Below, one piece after another: positions 23,532 to 34,100 of a stretch of 64,000 nucleotides of DNA (positions are counted from its first letter, which is position 1; each line of letters opens with the position of its first letter). The position numbers and the translations under genes were made by a program. Source of the DNA: Procambarus clarkii (lineage: Eukaryota; Arthropoda; Malacostraca; Decapoda; Cambaridae); contig NC_091173.1 of the NCBI RefSeq assembly GCF_040958095.1, forward strand, positions 15,625,530 through 15,689,529, read 5' to 3'. Below the pieces are notes generated by a model. The model saw only the letters and a list, made by a program, of their open reading frames with translations, ran no database searches and was not told the origin of the DNA.

Positions 23532-23532
23532 A

Positions 23533-23643
23533 ATGATCTCTGATGTTCAACTGGCTGTGTTTGTGAACATCCTTGGGGTTTCCCTCTTCCTCATGGTCGT
23601 ACTTTACCATTATATTTCTGCCAACAATCCAAAAACACACTAG
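23533..23643 (+). CDS. OST4: OST4, oligosaccharyltransferase small subunit (36 aa)
   Basis: The 36-residue product has the OST4 layout: a short lumenal N-terminus starting [20 protein letters not shown], one membrane helix, then [13 protein letters not shown]. The known human protein is of similar length and closely similar. OST4 is a single-pass ER subunit that stabilises the STT3-containing N-glycosylation complex. The start is chosen because a TTTTCTTTCAG acceptor ends one base before this ATG. The open frame extends upstream but only through intron. AATAAA lies at 24075-24080. The ORF is intact, on the same strand as ZMAT5 and about 530 bp before it. Confidence 0.95.
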   Translation: MISDVQLAVFVNILGVSLFLMVVLYHYISANNPKTH

Positions 23644-24074
23644 GACACGAGAGGTTGTGTGGATGAGTGAGTGATTGGGTAAGTGAAGGAAATGCCTACT
23701 CATTTTCTACAAGAATTAGCATCTTAATTGAAAAAAATTCTTGGCTCGTATAATTGGCAATTTGTACAAATATATTTTTGCTTATACTATATATCTGCTG
23801 TTAAATCTTGATGTAATGGTTTAATGGATGTATTCTAATCTTGTGGGTGGGTCCCTGATCAAAATATACTGCAGTAGCTTTATTACAAAAACTGTGTTGG
23901 TAACCTACAAGCCAATGTAGCTGTTGCATATAGCTGTATTTGACGGGAAAGTACTCATAACATTGTCATAACCCTTATATAAGGTTGACAACAATATTTG
24001 TTAGGTGGGAAATCTTTCAGACTAAAAGTTAAAGCTGTTGATTTAAATTTTATTCTTGATATTTATTTAGCAGT

Positions 24075-24080
24075 AATAAA
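24075..24080 (+). terminator. Candidate poly(A) signal of OST4
   Basis: AATAAA 432 bp after the OST4 stop and about 100 bp before the ZMAT5 ATG. It would end an OST4 mRNA before ZMAT5 coding sequence unless it is skipped. Confidence 0.4.
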
Positions 24081-24175
24081 AATTGTAGGGCAAGATTATC
24101 ATTAACGGCATTTTAATTTCTTATAAACAAAAATGTTCTCAGGTACTGTATGTGGATAAGGGTATTGGTGAAAAG

Positions 24176-24302
24176 ATGGGGAAGAGATATTATTGTGACT
24201 ATTGTGACAGATCCCTTCCATATAGTGTAGAGGCTCGCAAGAAACATGATTATGGACACCATCACCAGAAGTTGAAAAATCATCACTACAACAAGTTTAA
24301 AT
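24176..24302 (+). CDS. ZMAT5: ZMAT5 exon with U1-C-like zinc finger (aa 1-42)
   Basis: Starts MGKRYYCDYCDRSLPYS and ends in NHHYNKFK before a GTAAGA donor, phase 1. The ATG is 33 nt after a predicted acceptor. Confidence 0.95.
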
Positions 24303-27300
24303 GTAAGAATTTATATTTATAGTACATGCTACTGTACAAGCAGATATTTAATATTGGCTTTGTTGCAAGTAAAAGCAAATTATGTTTAGTAATAGCACGT
24401 CTTGTGGCTTCAAAGACGTATACAGGTCTATACGACTTCCAAATACTATAGTTTTAAATGTTAGATTTAAAATATACTTTTAATCCTTTTGAGGTTAATA
24501 AATTTGTATAAATTATTGCACTTTTATTATAATTCAATAATTTTTGTTGTCTAATGTGCAAGTTTAAAAATAAAAGTACAGATTCTTCTACAGTATTTAG
24601 TTATTTAAAATCTTTGACTTGCATGCAGGGTGTTAAAACAATTTTTTTTTTTTATCAGCAGTGCAAATTTTCAGTTTTAGGCTTAGTCATGGGTACCAAA
24701 AGCAATTTTGTTTAATTTGCCTTAAAGTACAAAATATCTATGAATTTATCTTGGTATAGGAAAAAAATGTTCCTATTCATAATAAACATTGTGAATGGAA
24801 ATTTGATTATACAGTACTTAATTTTAATTTATCTTGGTCCTGGATAAATCCTATTTTCTCACACAAGGTCCTTAATCAAATACTATAAGCTCAAATTTTA
24901 ATGTTTAATTTTCATTGACTTTCAATTTTTTTTTAATATATTTGGTTATCAGTTTCTTAGAATGATAAAAGTTTCACAGTTTGTATCCAATGTAAGAAAT
25001 ACTGGTATTTAAATAAAATTTCAAAATTGATCTGACGGTTGTAGCTACAAAAAAAAAAAATCCTAGCTTTTAGTAGCAAGCTGGAATTCATGTCTTTTAT
25101 ACCAATCTGTAATTTCAATACTATAGTATTTGGAATGAAATGTCAATACCATATCTTTAATATTTACTTAATTTTGTGTAATCTTCAACCCTAAGGCTTC
25201 AGGACTTTTAATATTTTAGCACATGGCCAGTCGACCGAGCGGACAGCACACTGGACTTGTGATCCTGTGGCCCGGGTTCGATCCTGGGCGCCGGCGAGAA
25301 ACAATGGGCAGAGTTTTTCACCCTATGCCCCTGTTACCTAGCAGTAAAATAGGTACCTGGGTCTTAGTCAGCTGTCACAGGCTGCTTCCTGGGGGTGGAG
25401 GCCTGGTCGAGGACCGGGCCGCGGGGACACTAAAGCCCCGAAATCATCTCAAGATAGCCTCTCAAGATAGATGGCAGGAAGAATTGTACAGAATTAGTAA
25501 AATTATGCAACGTTCCCTCTGCCTGCAGTAAATGGGTCGGATTTAAAAATGGACGAAAATGTATTTCCCCCCTTATCCCTGTAGTCGGAATACATAATAC
25601 TTTGATGCATGTGAGCTTTAGTGCCTGATATTCACTGCCAAGCAAATACTATAGTAAGGATAATGTTCTTGCTATATTTTTTCCTCTTCATTTAATCGAA
25701 TGTCTCAAATTTCTAATAATTTGAATGTACAAATGAGGTTAGATCACAAAGAAACAAATGTTAATAAAAAAATCTTCATAGACTGTAGTTACATTAATTC
25801 AGAATCAGAAGATTGCGCATGTACAGTACAGTAAGTGTACTATTAATACCAACTTGTAATGTAGGTCTTAAGAGTACAGCAAATAAGCAGGGGTTAGTGA
25901 TTTTTATAAATTGCTAGCTGTACCTGGCCATGCATTGCTGTGGCTCGGCAACGCATGTGCATTGCTGAGCCACAGCAACCTTCCCCTATCTCCCAGTCCT
26001 CCCCACCATTCCCCTGCCCCCATGTCCTCCCAACCATTCCCCACTCTCCCGTCCCTCCCACCATTCCACCCCCGTACCCTTGTCTTCCCCACCATCACCC
26101 ACTCCCTCATCCTCCCCACCATCTCCTGTTCCCTCATTCTTCCTTCCAATTCCCCCTTCCTCCCCACTATCCCCAACTTCCCTGTCCCCTTGTCCTCCTC
26201 ACCATTACCCCCTTCCCTGTCCCACCATCCCCCACTCCCGTCCCCTCGTCCTCTCCACCATCCCCTCGTCCTCCCCCGATGCATTCCCAAATGATCTGAT
26301 ATTCCCATCACTGAAATACTGTACAAAACAGTTAAAAAAACGAAATGAAAATATAAAAAAATTAACTACTCGCAAAATAAACAGTATAGTAAACAACATG
26401 GCTCAGTTCCAATGCTACGTTGCACAAAATAATTAAATAAAAATAATCAATCTATGAAAATAAAAATTATCAATGAAATCTGAAACTTTGAAATTTTAAT
26501 CATATTTAGTATAGTGTGTGTTGCTCTTGCATGCAACAGATGGCACCGTTTGTCAAAAAACAGCATGTTTTTACCTGTCACAGGTGCGGCATCTATACTT
26601 ATACTTGCAAAATGAATGGTTTGATACACACCTCAATTCAAATGCAATGTCACGCAAAATAATTATATCAGAACGAAAATAAATAAAAATCTATGAAAAT
26701 TCAATTTGTCAATGCAATCGGAAACATTGAAATGGAATCGTAACATATTTAGTAGTGTGTTGTTCTTACGTACGACAGATGACGCCTATTTTTCAAAAAA
26801 AGCATGTATTTATCCCTCACAGGTGTGGCATCTACATAGTAGGTATATAAAAACATGCGCATATTCGAATGGAACGGTGTCAAAATTTCAAAGCAATCCA
26901 TGAAGAAGTTTTGGAGATTAGTGTGTTGCTCTTACATCCAAAAGATGGTGGTGGTTTTTTTTTTTAAGTTTTTTCCTGTCACAGGTGAGACATGTATATA
27001 GTAGGTATATAAAAACGCACGCCTATTTGAATGCAACGTTGTCAAAATTTCAAAGCAATTGGTAAAGAGGTTTCGAAGTTTTCCCTCACATGGAAAAAAA
27101 AACAATTTCAAAAAAGCATTTTTTTCCCCATCACAGACGTGACATCTGAATAGTATGTATAAAAAAAAAAAACGCTCGGATGTGAATGGAACATTGTGTG
27201 AAAATTTCAAAGCAATCGGTGAAGAACTTTTGGAGATTAGTGATTTTGAACAAACAAACATTTACATTTTTATTTAAGTAGATTTAGAAATGTATATACT

Positions 27301-29721
27301 GTACTCTACCATGGCTGAGAGGACTTTTGGTTGCTCCTTTGTCTTGTATTTATATATATATTCCACATGTTGGAAAGAAGTTGAAAGGGATTTTTTTTTG
27401 TTTTTGAAAGGAGAGCATGGGCCTAAAAAAACTTATTTTGAATGCAAAACTGGTACATGTTTTAAAAAGTGAAACAGGATAATTTATTTTAGTAAATATA
27501 TTCCAGCTGCCAGAGAACGACTGCAAGATGAATTATCAAGGGAGAAGTGTCGGCGTTTCCATTCAGGGCAAGACTGCTCTTTTGGAGACACCTGTATATA
27601 TTCTCACCTTACACAGATTGACATAAGCAACCTGAAGCAGCAAGGTGGGTAGTTTAGTTCTGTAAGGTAATATTTTACGCCATGAAACACTTTATCGACT
27701 GTAAAATTGATTTATAGTTCTATCCTATCTGTATGTCCAACCATGGTGCCGTTTCTCTTAACCTTTATTTACATTGTCTTGTAAAACTGTGAGATTGCAG
27801 CGATTTAACAGTTAATGGAATAGATCAACTTGTATATTTTTTTAAATCTTTGAAATATAGTTACCCAACATTGTATAGCTCGCCATACTTTTCTCACATT
27901 CGTGTAGTAGTGATTGCAAATAAGATTTGAGAAAACTTTTCCAATACTTTTCTTTTAATTAGAGAAAAGCTGATTATGCTCAATTTAGGCCCCATGTACC
28001 ATGGTCATTTTGGGTTAGACCATTCACTCCATGCATGTACTCTACTAGTTTGAAGACTTCTCCAAATTATGAATGGCTCCCACATTAGTTTAAAGTTACA
28101 CAATTACTTTTAGATATTTATTTTAGATATTTAAGGTCTGAAATGTTTTACATTTTGTACGAACTAAAATATCACCAATGTATGAATGAGATCCGACTCT
28201 TATTCTGGGAAACCAATTACATAAATCTTAATCTCTTCATGTATATTTGCTGTCTTAAATTATGACTGCTGACATCCATACATAGTCTTCAATATGTTTG
28301 CTGAACTTGCATTTTAGGTATCCTGTTTTTGTGATCTATCATGTTGCAGGTAGTTTTTAAAACTAGCTTATATGTATATGCTAGTCTGATCACTTAAGAC
28401 TGTTTTCTTTCAACCCGCTCTCGCAAATTCGTAAAGTCAATATTGACTTATGTTTAGTATATCGCCTATGCACGTAGTTAATAAGATACCCTTAAAAAGA
28501 TTCATAGAAAACACCGACCTTACCTGACCTTGTTAGTATCTTAAGATAAGCATCTTATTGCTTCATAATTACAATTATTACCTAATCTATACCTATTATA
28601 GGTTAGGTAATAATTGTAATTACGAAGCAATAAGATGCTTATCTTAACATACTAAGTAGGTTAGGTAAGGTCGGTGTTTTCTATGAATCTTTTTAAGGGT
28701 ATCTATTATGTTAAGTATGTCACCTATGCACATATTTAATAAGTCAATATTGACTTATTAAATTTGCGAGAACGGGTTGTTTCTTTGTAGCTGAAATCGA
28801 TGGACTAATGTAAAGACTGCAGAGTTGAAAGGCATGTAGAGACTGAGGTGACATTCAATTTATCTGTACAATTCTGTTAAGTTGGATTTATAATAATGGA
28901 TAAATGGTAAATACTTTTAACCCTTAGGCAGAAACTATGGAGAAATGGTCATACCGTCCTATGGAAAAAAAAAATCAATATAGAATTATTGATGTATACA
29001 CAAAATTTTAAGAAAATCACTTGGTGAATACTGTATCATTTCACTGGGTGGAGGCTCTACAAGGATGCATCTGGTACTTGTCAATGCCTGGTGCTTGACC
29101 TTGCTGATGCTTCCTGTTTTATCATTTGTTTTTCTTTATTTACATCCACAGAGCCATAATATCCATATTTGCATATAAAACCCAGACAATTGTTTAGTCT
29201 TTTGACAACTGCAGTCCCCTAGATCGTCAATAGATGACAACTGCAGCCTAAGGGTTAAAGGAAATGGACACTAGAGATGGTGAGGGTAGAGCAAGTGGAT
29301 AATAAGCAGTTAATGTTTTGTGGGGGAAAAAAACTGTGCAGTATTAGAAAGTTATGGTTTTGCATTCCATGGATGGTATGAGAAAGTGCTTTTGATGTAC
29401 ATTTTACATGTAGTATATAATAAATGAGAGTAGTAACTTTCATTAATTAACATTTTTGTAGCCATGGAAGAGGAGGCAGCTGTAAAGAGATCAAAACTGC
29501 CGTCTCTTGTGAAGAGTGGCAACGAACCATCACTTGAGTCATGGCTTTCCAAGAGAGAACAGGTGCAGTCAGCTTCCAATTATCCAATGGAAAGCATTTC
29601 TAAGTGGGAACTGAAGTATGTTATCCCGCAGGCTCTTCAGGCAATGTTTTGCCTTCCTCCATCACTCATCCCACCATCAGCAGAGAGCTTGTTGGACTGT
29701 GATTTTGTGGACTGGGGTTAA
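24176..29721 (+). CDS. ZMAT5: ZMAT5 / U11-U12 snRNP 20 kDa protein (3 coding exons)
   Basis: Exons 24176-24302, 27507-27644 and 29462-29721 join in phases 1 and 1 to 174 aa, close to the known vertebrate length of about 170. A U1-C-like zinc finger lies at residues 5-31 (Cys7, Cys10, His24 and a His at 28-30). A CCCH finger follows at 57-76 with spacing C-x8-C-x5-C-x3-H. The C-terminal part has the LPSL, LESWLSKR and LPPSLIPPS segments. The family is a component of the U11/U12 di-snRNP of the minor spliceosome, a nuclear protein. The first coding exon has an upstream TTCTCAG acceptor at 24142, so at least one 5' UTR exon exists. Both introns are ordinary GT-AG. ATTAAA lies at 29764-29769. Confidence 0.95.
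25224..25460 (+). repeat. tRNA-derived SINE, near-complete
   Basis: The head GGCCAGTCGACCGAGCGGAC with a B-box GGTTCGATCC is followed by ACCTAGCAGTAAAATAGGT, GAGGCCTGGTCGAGGACCGG and CTAAAGCCCCGAAATCATC, ending in CTCAAGATAG repeats. Copies or fragments are at 9690, 53810 and 59893. Confidence 0.85.
25900..27275 (+). repeat. Composite repeat: CT-rich array and degenerate ~150-190 bp tandem units
   Basis: Starts with GCTAGCTGTACCTGGCCATG. Then 25975-26290 is a strongly pyrimidine-rich plus strand built from CCCCACCATTCCCC-like and CCTCGTCCTCC-like units. From 26460 to 27245 there are about four diverged units, each with CTCTTACAT(A/C)CAACAGATGG-, TCACAGGTGXGGCAT- and AAAATTTCAAAGCAAT-like landmarks. 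It ends with GAACAAACAAACATTTACAT. This is probably one repeat family, possibly RTE- or Helitron-related. I cannot assign it. Confidence 0.55.
27507..27644 (+). CDS. ZMAT5: ZMAT5 exon with CCCH finger (aa 44-88)
   Basis: Follows a TATATTCCAG acceptor. It encodes the C57, C66, C72, H76 finger and ends ISNLKQQ before a GTGGGT donor in phase 1. Confidence 0.93.
27645..29461 (+). other. ZMAT5 intron 2
   Basis: AT-rich. The notable content is the large fold-back element at 28411-28779. Confidence 0.8.
28411..28779. mobile_element. 369-bp fold-back element
   Basis: The left end CAACCCGCTCTCGCAAATTC mirrors the right end AAATTTGCGAGAACGGGTTG. Complementarity continues inward through AGATACCCTTAAAAAGATTC, AAAACACCGACCTTACCT and AAGATAAGCATCTTATTGC to a centre near 28597. 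Arms are about 180 bp with scattered mismatches. A 7-bp direct TTTCTTT flanks both ends, though it is low complexity. Non-autonomous, with no ORF. Confidence 0.8.
29462..29721 (+). CDS. ZMAT5: ZMAT5 last coding exon (aa 90-174)
   Basis: Follows a TTTTTGTAG acceptor. It encodes MEEEAAVKRSKLPSL through CDFVDWG and TAA. The in-frame ATG at its start is not the gene start, because the joined frame runs through it. Confidence 0.93.
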
Positions 29722-29763
29722 TTTTGTTCATGCCATAACTTTGTTTATGGATTATTTTTGAAG

Positions 29764-29769
29764 ATTAAA
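29764..29769 (+). terminator. Candidate poly(A) signal of ZMAT5
   Basis: ATTAAA 42 bp after the stop codon. Confidence 0.45.
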
Positions 29770-29999
29770 TTTATCAAAATTACCAATTGTTTTATTCCAT
29801 ACTTTATATATATATATATATACACACACACTTCTGGCTTTGCAAATAGGTATGCAAAGAAATATCAAGTCTAGATGGAAATCATTTTAAGGCAATGGAG
29901 CAACTTGAACCCATATTCTGGTGATTCCCAGACACCTGCCTTTACTGACTTTGCCACGATAGTTCAAAATTCGACCAACCCAGAGCTCTACTGAATTCA

Positions 30000-30625
30000 C
30001 TGGGAGGTTCTGGAGGCTCTGAAATGGTTGTACTCTTCAAATCACTTGTGTTGTCCCATCTTGAGTGTGGCTCAGTACTCACTCCCCCTTCAGAGCAGGA
30101 GAGATTGCTGAAACACAGGGAATACAGAGAACATACGGCATGCAGAGACGAGATAAAGCACCTAAATTATTGGGATCGTCTCAAAGCTCTCCAAATGTAC
30201 TCACTAGAAAGGAGATGAGATGGAGGAAAATATTGGAGGGCCAGGTCCCAAATCTATACAGTAAAATAACAATGTACTGGAGTAAACGATATGGAAGAAA
30301 ATGCAGAATAGAAACAGTGAAGAGCAGGGGTGCCATAGGCACAGAGAACACTATAAACATCAAAGGTCCACGGTTGTCCAATGTCCTATCAGCGACTATC
30401 AAATATTACTGGAACAACCGTGGACATTTTCAAGAGAAAACAATTATTTTCTCAAGGTGTACTGGACCAACTGGGCTGTGGTGGGTATGTGGACCTGCAT
30501 GCTGCTCCAAGCAACAGCGTGGTGGACCAAACTCTTACAAGCCAACCCTGGTCTCGGGCCAGGCTTGAGTAGAACTACTCCCAGAACCATCGACCAGGTT
30601 TCAACTGGGAATCATCAGAAAGCTG
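30000..30625 (+). mobile_element. Degraded LINE copy related to the one at 13390-14540
   Basis: Shared landmarks are [34 protein letters not shown] and ILEGQVPNL, with the 3' end DQLGCGGYVDLHAAPSNS. The pieces lie in different frames, so it carries several indels, including a loss of about 30 bp relative to the other copy near 30220. Confidence 0.85.
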
Positions 30626-30857
30626 GTTAGTCACTCCAATGTCTCGAAATTATTTTCATTGATATCACACTTCCTCTGGATTTCCATGAAATCATAAATG
30701 TGAATTGAGGTAACTAAGTGCTCATTGTATTACAGTACTGGATGAAGAAAATAGACTGAGTAAATTTGTAAGGAGAGTATGGGAGTTATTGGTTCTTTAA
30801 ATTATATTTTCTTGTGGACAACAATAAATGTTCATATTGAATATACTGTACAAAATA

Positions 30858-30863
30858 TTTAAT
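30858..30863 (-). terminator. Candidate poly(A) signal of the short-chain dehydrogenase
   Basis: ATTAAA on the minus strand, 37 bp beyond the stop codon. Confidence 0.4.
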
Positions 30864-30899
30864 GTTCTAAAATACTGTATTTACAATCAAAGCAATAAA

Positions 30900-31124
30900 T
30901 TACCAAGGTAATTGTTTTCCATCATACAGGTAAAATCCTCCATGATGGTCCTCTGTTAAATTATGTAGTGTTTTTATGATTCCAGACACACTTTCCAGTG
31001 GTGTGAGAGAAGCAGACTTGCCTCCCATATCTGTCTGAACCCATCCTGGGTGAAGACAGGTCACTAATATGTTGAAGCTTCTAAGATCTATGCTTTGGGA
31101 TTTGGTAATGGCATTTAAGGCAGC
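30900..31124 (-). CDS. SDR exon 5 (aa 176-249), C-terminal region
   Basis: AALNAITKSQSIDLR, HPGWVQTDMGGK and the C-terminal GGFYLYDGKQLPW, characteristic of C-factor-like proteins. Confidence 0.93.
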   Translation of the reverse strand, partial: AALNAITKSQSIDLRSFNILVTCLHPGWVQTDMGGKSASLTPLESVSGIIKTLHNLTEDHHGGFYLYDGKQLPW

Positions 31125-34100
31125 CTGAAAAGAAATGGAACATAACCACAGAATATTAATTCATATGTATTTATCAATTTTTTTTTAGTTTGAAGCATAT
31201 TGGAGCACATGGTACACTTCGCATTAAATGCATTTGTAATTAATAGAAGGAAACTCACTTTGCTAGCTCTGTAAGGATACTGGCCACCTTGTTCGTTCTG
31301 TGCAATCGAGCCCAGTATTGAAGAAATGTTAATAACAGCAGCACGTTTCACCGACAGGCCAGTGCCATCCATCTGTGATGCTGCAGTTTTTATTTGTGGA
31401 AGAAGAGCCTGTCATAATGAAAATCATTTAAGACAATTTGACCACTTAAAAATGACTAGATACTGTACCAATATTTAAAATTTTGTGGAATCGTGTGCAC
31501 GCTTCCTTGGCTCTTTACCAGCTAATATATCTACTATTCACTTTGTGCAATTTGAGCTCTCATCAATAACATGAAAGACATCTAACCAATGTATTATAGT
31601 GGATATTTTCTGTGACTAAATTATGAGGCTAAGTACTCTTAATATCACAATACAGTATTAGGGAGAGGAGAATGCAGTGCAAATGAGTATACTGTACTCT
31701 ATTATTATGCCCCATAATGCAATACTGTACCTTGTATTTACCCAAAAAATTAAATATTCAATACATTGATATAATGCATAAAAATATACAACTCGCTAAA
31801 TTATTGTACTGTACATACATTCATGCATATTATTCTAGTAATTTAAGAATTGCTGGCCAGTTATCAATCTGTACCATATTAATAAGTTGTGAAATGATTA
31901 GCAACATGTACCTTAGTCAACATAAGTGGTGCAATGGCATTAATATGGAGAGTGTCAGTCATGTGCGTCCACTTAACCATATTGATGCGAGTGGATCTGG
32001 GGGAAATTCCTGCATTGTTAATGAGGAGGTTCAGCCCATTGGTTCCAACCATCTCCTTAACATGAGCAACAAAAGAATCATAGCTTGCTTCGTCTCCCAC
32101 ATCTGTAACCATATATTTAAAGGTAATAATTACTGGAATTGAAGAGTTAAGAAAAAAAAATACGTACTAGGTATCTGAAAGTTAAAATTGCATTTTGCCA
32201 TTGGAACACTTAATATGTAAAAGTAGGTAATGTATATAGATGGAGGCTATGAATATAGAACCCCCAAAATCTTTACAACTTTGAATATAAAGCATTTACA
32301 AATAATTCCTAAAAACATGAAATATATCATGGTAAGTAAATACATTTGGGTTGTTTTCTTGTGGAAATACCATCAGACAACTTTGTTCCAAGAATACAAT
32401 GCATCTAAATACTGACTGACATTTTCAAAACCAAATGCAGTAGTGGTATGAGCTGTTGTCTCTAAACATCACAGATGTGATATACAGTGGAACCTTGACT
32501 TACGAATGCCCCTACTTATGAATTTTGAGTTTCTACCCCAATTTCATCTGAAAATTCAACTCGACTTGCGACTTTGCTAATACGCGCATGGTTCCTGGTG
32601 GCACAGGTAACCCCCCCCCCCTCAGTTTACCTGAGCTGTCTGCTTAGTGACAATCACATATGAATTCTTTGTAAAGAATTTCATTGTTTTTGTGCTTTAT
32701 TAATTTTTTAACATAAAAGTAATTATTATATATCATGCCATGGGTCCCAAGAAAGTCAGTGGTAAGGTTCAACCTAAGAAAATAGTTGTGAGTAGAGGAT
32801 GTTCCTTCCTCATTAAAAAAGTGTGTGAAGTATGGGAAGAACTGCAGAGTTTTGTTGAAAAAAACTCACCCAGATAAAGCTGTAATAGATAAGTGATGTC
32901 TCACTACAGACAAGTAGTGTAGGGAAAAACAAGTGTCTTTAGACAGATTCTTAGTAAGACAAGCAAGCAGCGAGCCACAACCAGGTCCTAGTGGTATGCC
33001 TGCAAAACGTAGGAGAGAGTACTACAGAAAAGTCATCACTGTCTGATATTATAATGAAAGGGACTCCCCTTCCAAACAGTAACACCTTTCCTCCTTCCCC
33101 CTTCTTCACCGTCTTCCATACGCCATTAAGTCGTCAATAAAGGTAAGCTATAACTTGTGCATACTATAGTACAAAATATGTGTGCATATTATGTATGAAA
33201 TGTATTTTTAAGTTAATATTTTTGGGAGTGTGGAACGGATTAATTAAATTTACATTATTTCTTTGGGAAAATTTGTTTGGAGTTACGACTTGTCTTTGGG
33301 AACAGATTAAATATAAATGGAGGTACAGTACCACTGTATTTTTCAAACTAAGTTTCCTATACAATATTATTGTTTAAAACATTTTATTTATATTTGTGAT
33401 GCTAAAACTATGCAAGTACTGTACCTGTATTTATTTCATAAATTCAATTAAGTTTATTGAGATAATAAAAGACATTAGAATAGAACAGAGTAATTTAGGC
33501 TATGTCTGCTATTTAAGATATACTGCATATAAATTAGGTCGTCATCTTACCAAGTTTAGCAATGTGGACATTCTGGTGGTCCTCTGCTATCTTTTTCAGT
33601 ACCTGTAATGAAATTATGCATTTTTAATTAAAATACTAAAATTCTCATTATCAGTAAGAATGCCCTCCTGAAACATCTCTGCAAACCTTCTGTTTAATGT
33701 CAAATATTACCTGAAATTCTATCCTGTATACTATAACCTCTAGCAAATGAAAATCTGTCAAAGATGGGTATGCTCATCCTAAATTTCCTAAACAAGTGGT
33801 GATGGAGCAGAGAAGTTAATTGTGGGAGAAAAGGTAGTGCTTACCTATTAGTGGAATAAGTTTCATGCCAAAGTTGGTTTAAAACTCTGGATGAAAGTGG
33901 TTTTGGCAACCTCTTCTTTCAATGCATTTCACTTCCTGATCATGTGTGACATTCTTCCGGATAGCATATGTGGCATTCTTCCAAGAAAGGGAGTGGGAAA
34001 TGAATGGATGTCGAGGGCACTTTGTGTCAATTGCCGGCTGGAAAGATATTGCAAATCAAATGCAATATCTTTCATAGACAACTGGGAACACTTCTATGGA

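Larger units (their letters stand above)
24303..27506 (+). other. ZMAT5 intron 1
   Basis: AT-rich in its first 900 bp with nothing recognised, then a SINE (25224-25460), a pyrimidine-rich array (25975-26290) and a degenerate tandem block (26460-27270). Confidence 0.8.

Noticed and set aside
23344-23532. A 63-codon N-terminal extension of OST4
   Set aside because: It has no ATG start and a strong acceptor ends one base before the OST4 ATG. OST4 is a 36-40 residue protein.
25904-26436. Several overlapping 100-140 codon open frames on both strands, proline- or glycine-rich
   Set aside because: They all lie on the CT-rich tandem array, where any frame stays open. No family features and no splice context.
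24176-29721. A minor (U12-type) intron in ZMAT5, which would be an autoregulatory loop
   Set aside because: Both introns have ordinary GTAAGA/GTGGGT donors and no ATATCCTT-type donor, so they look like U2 introns.
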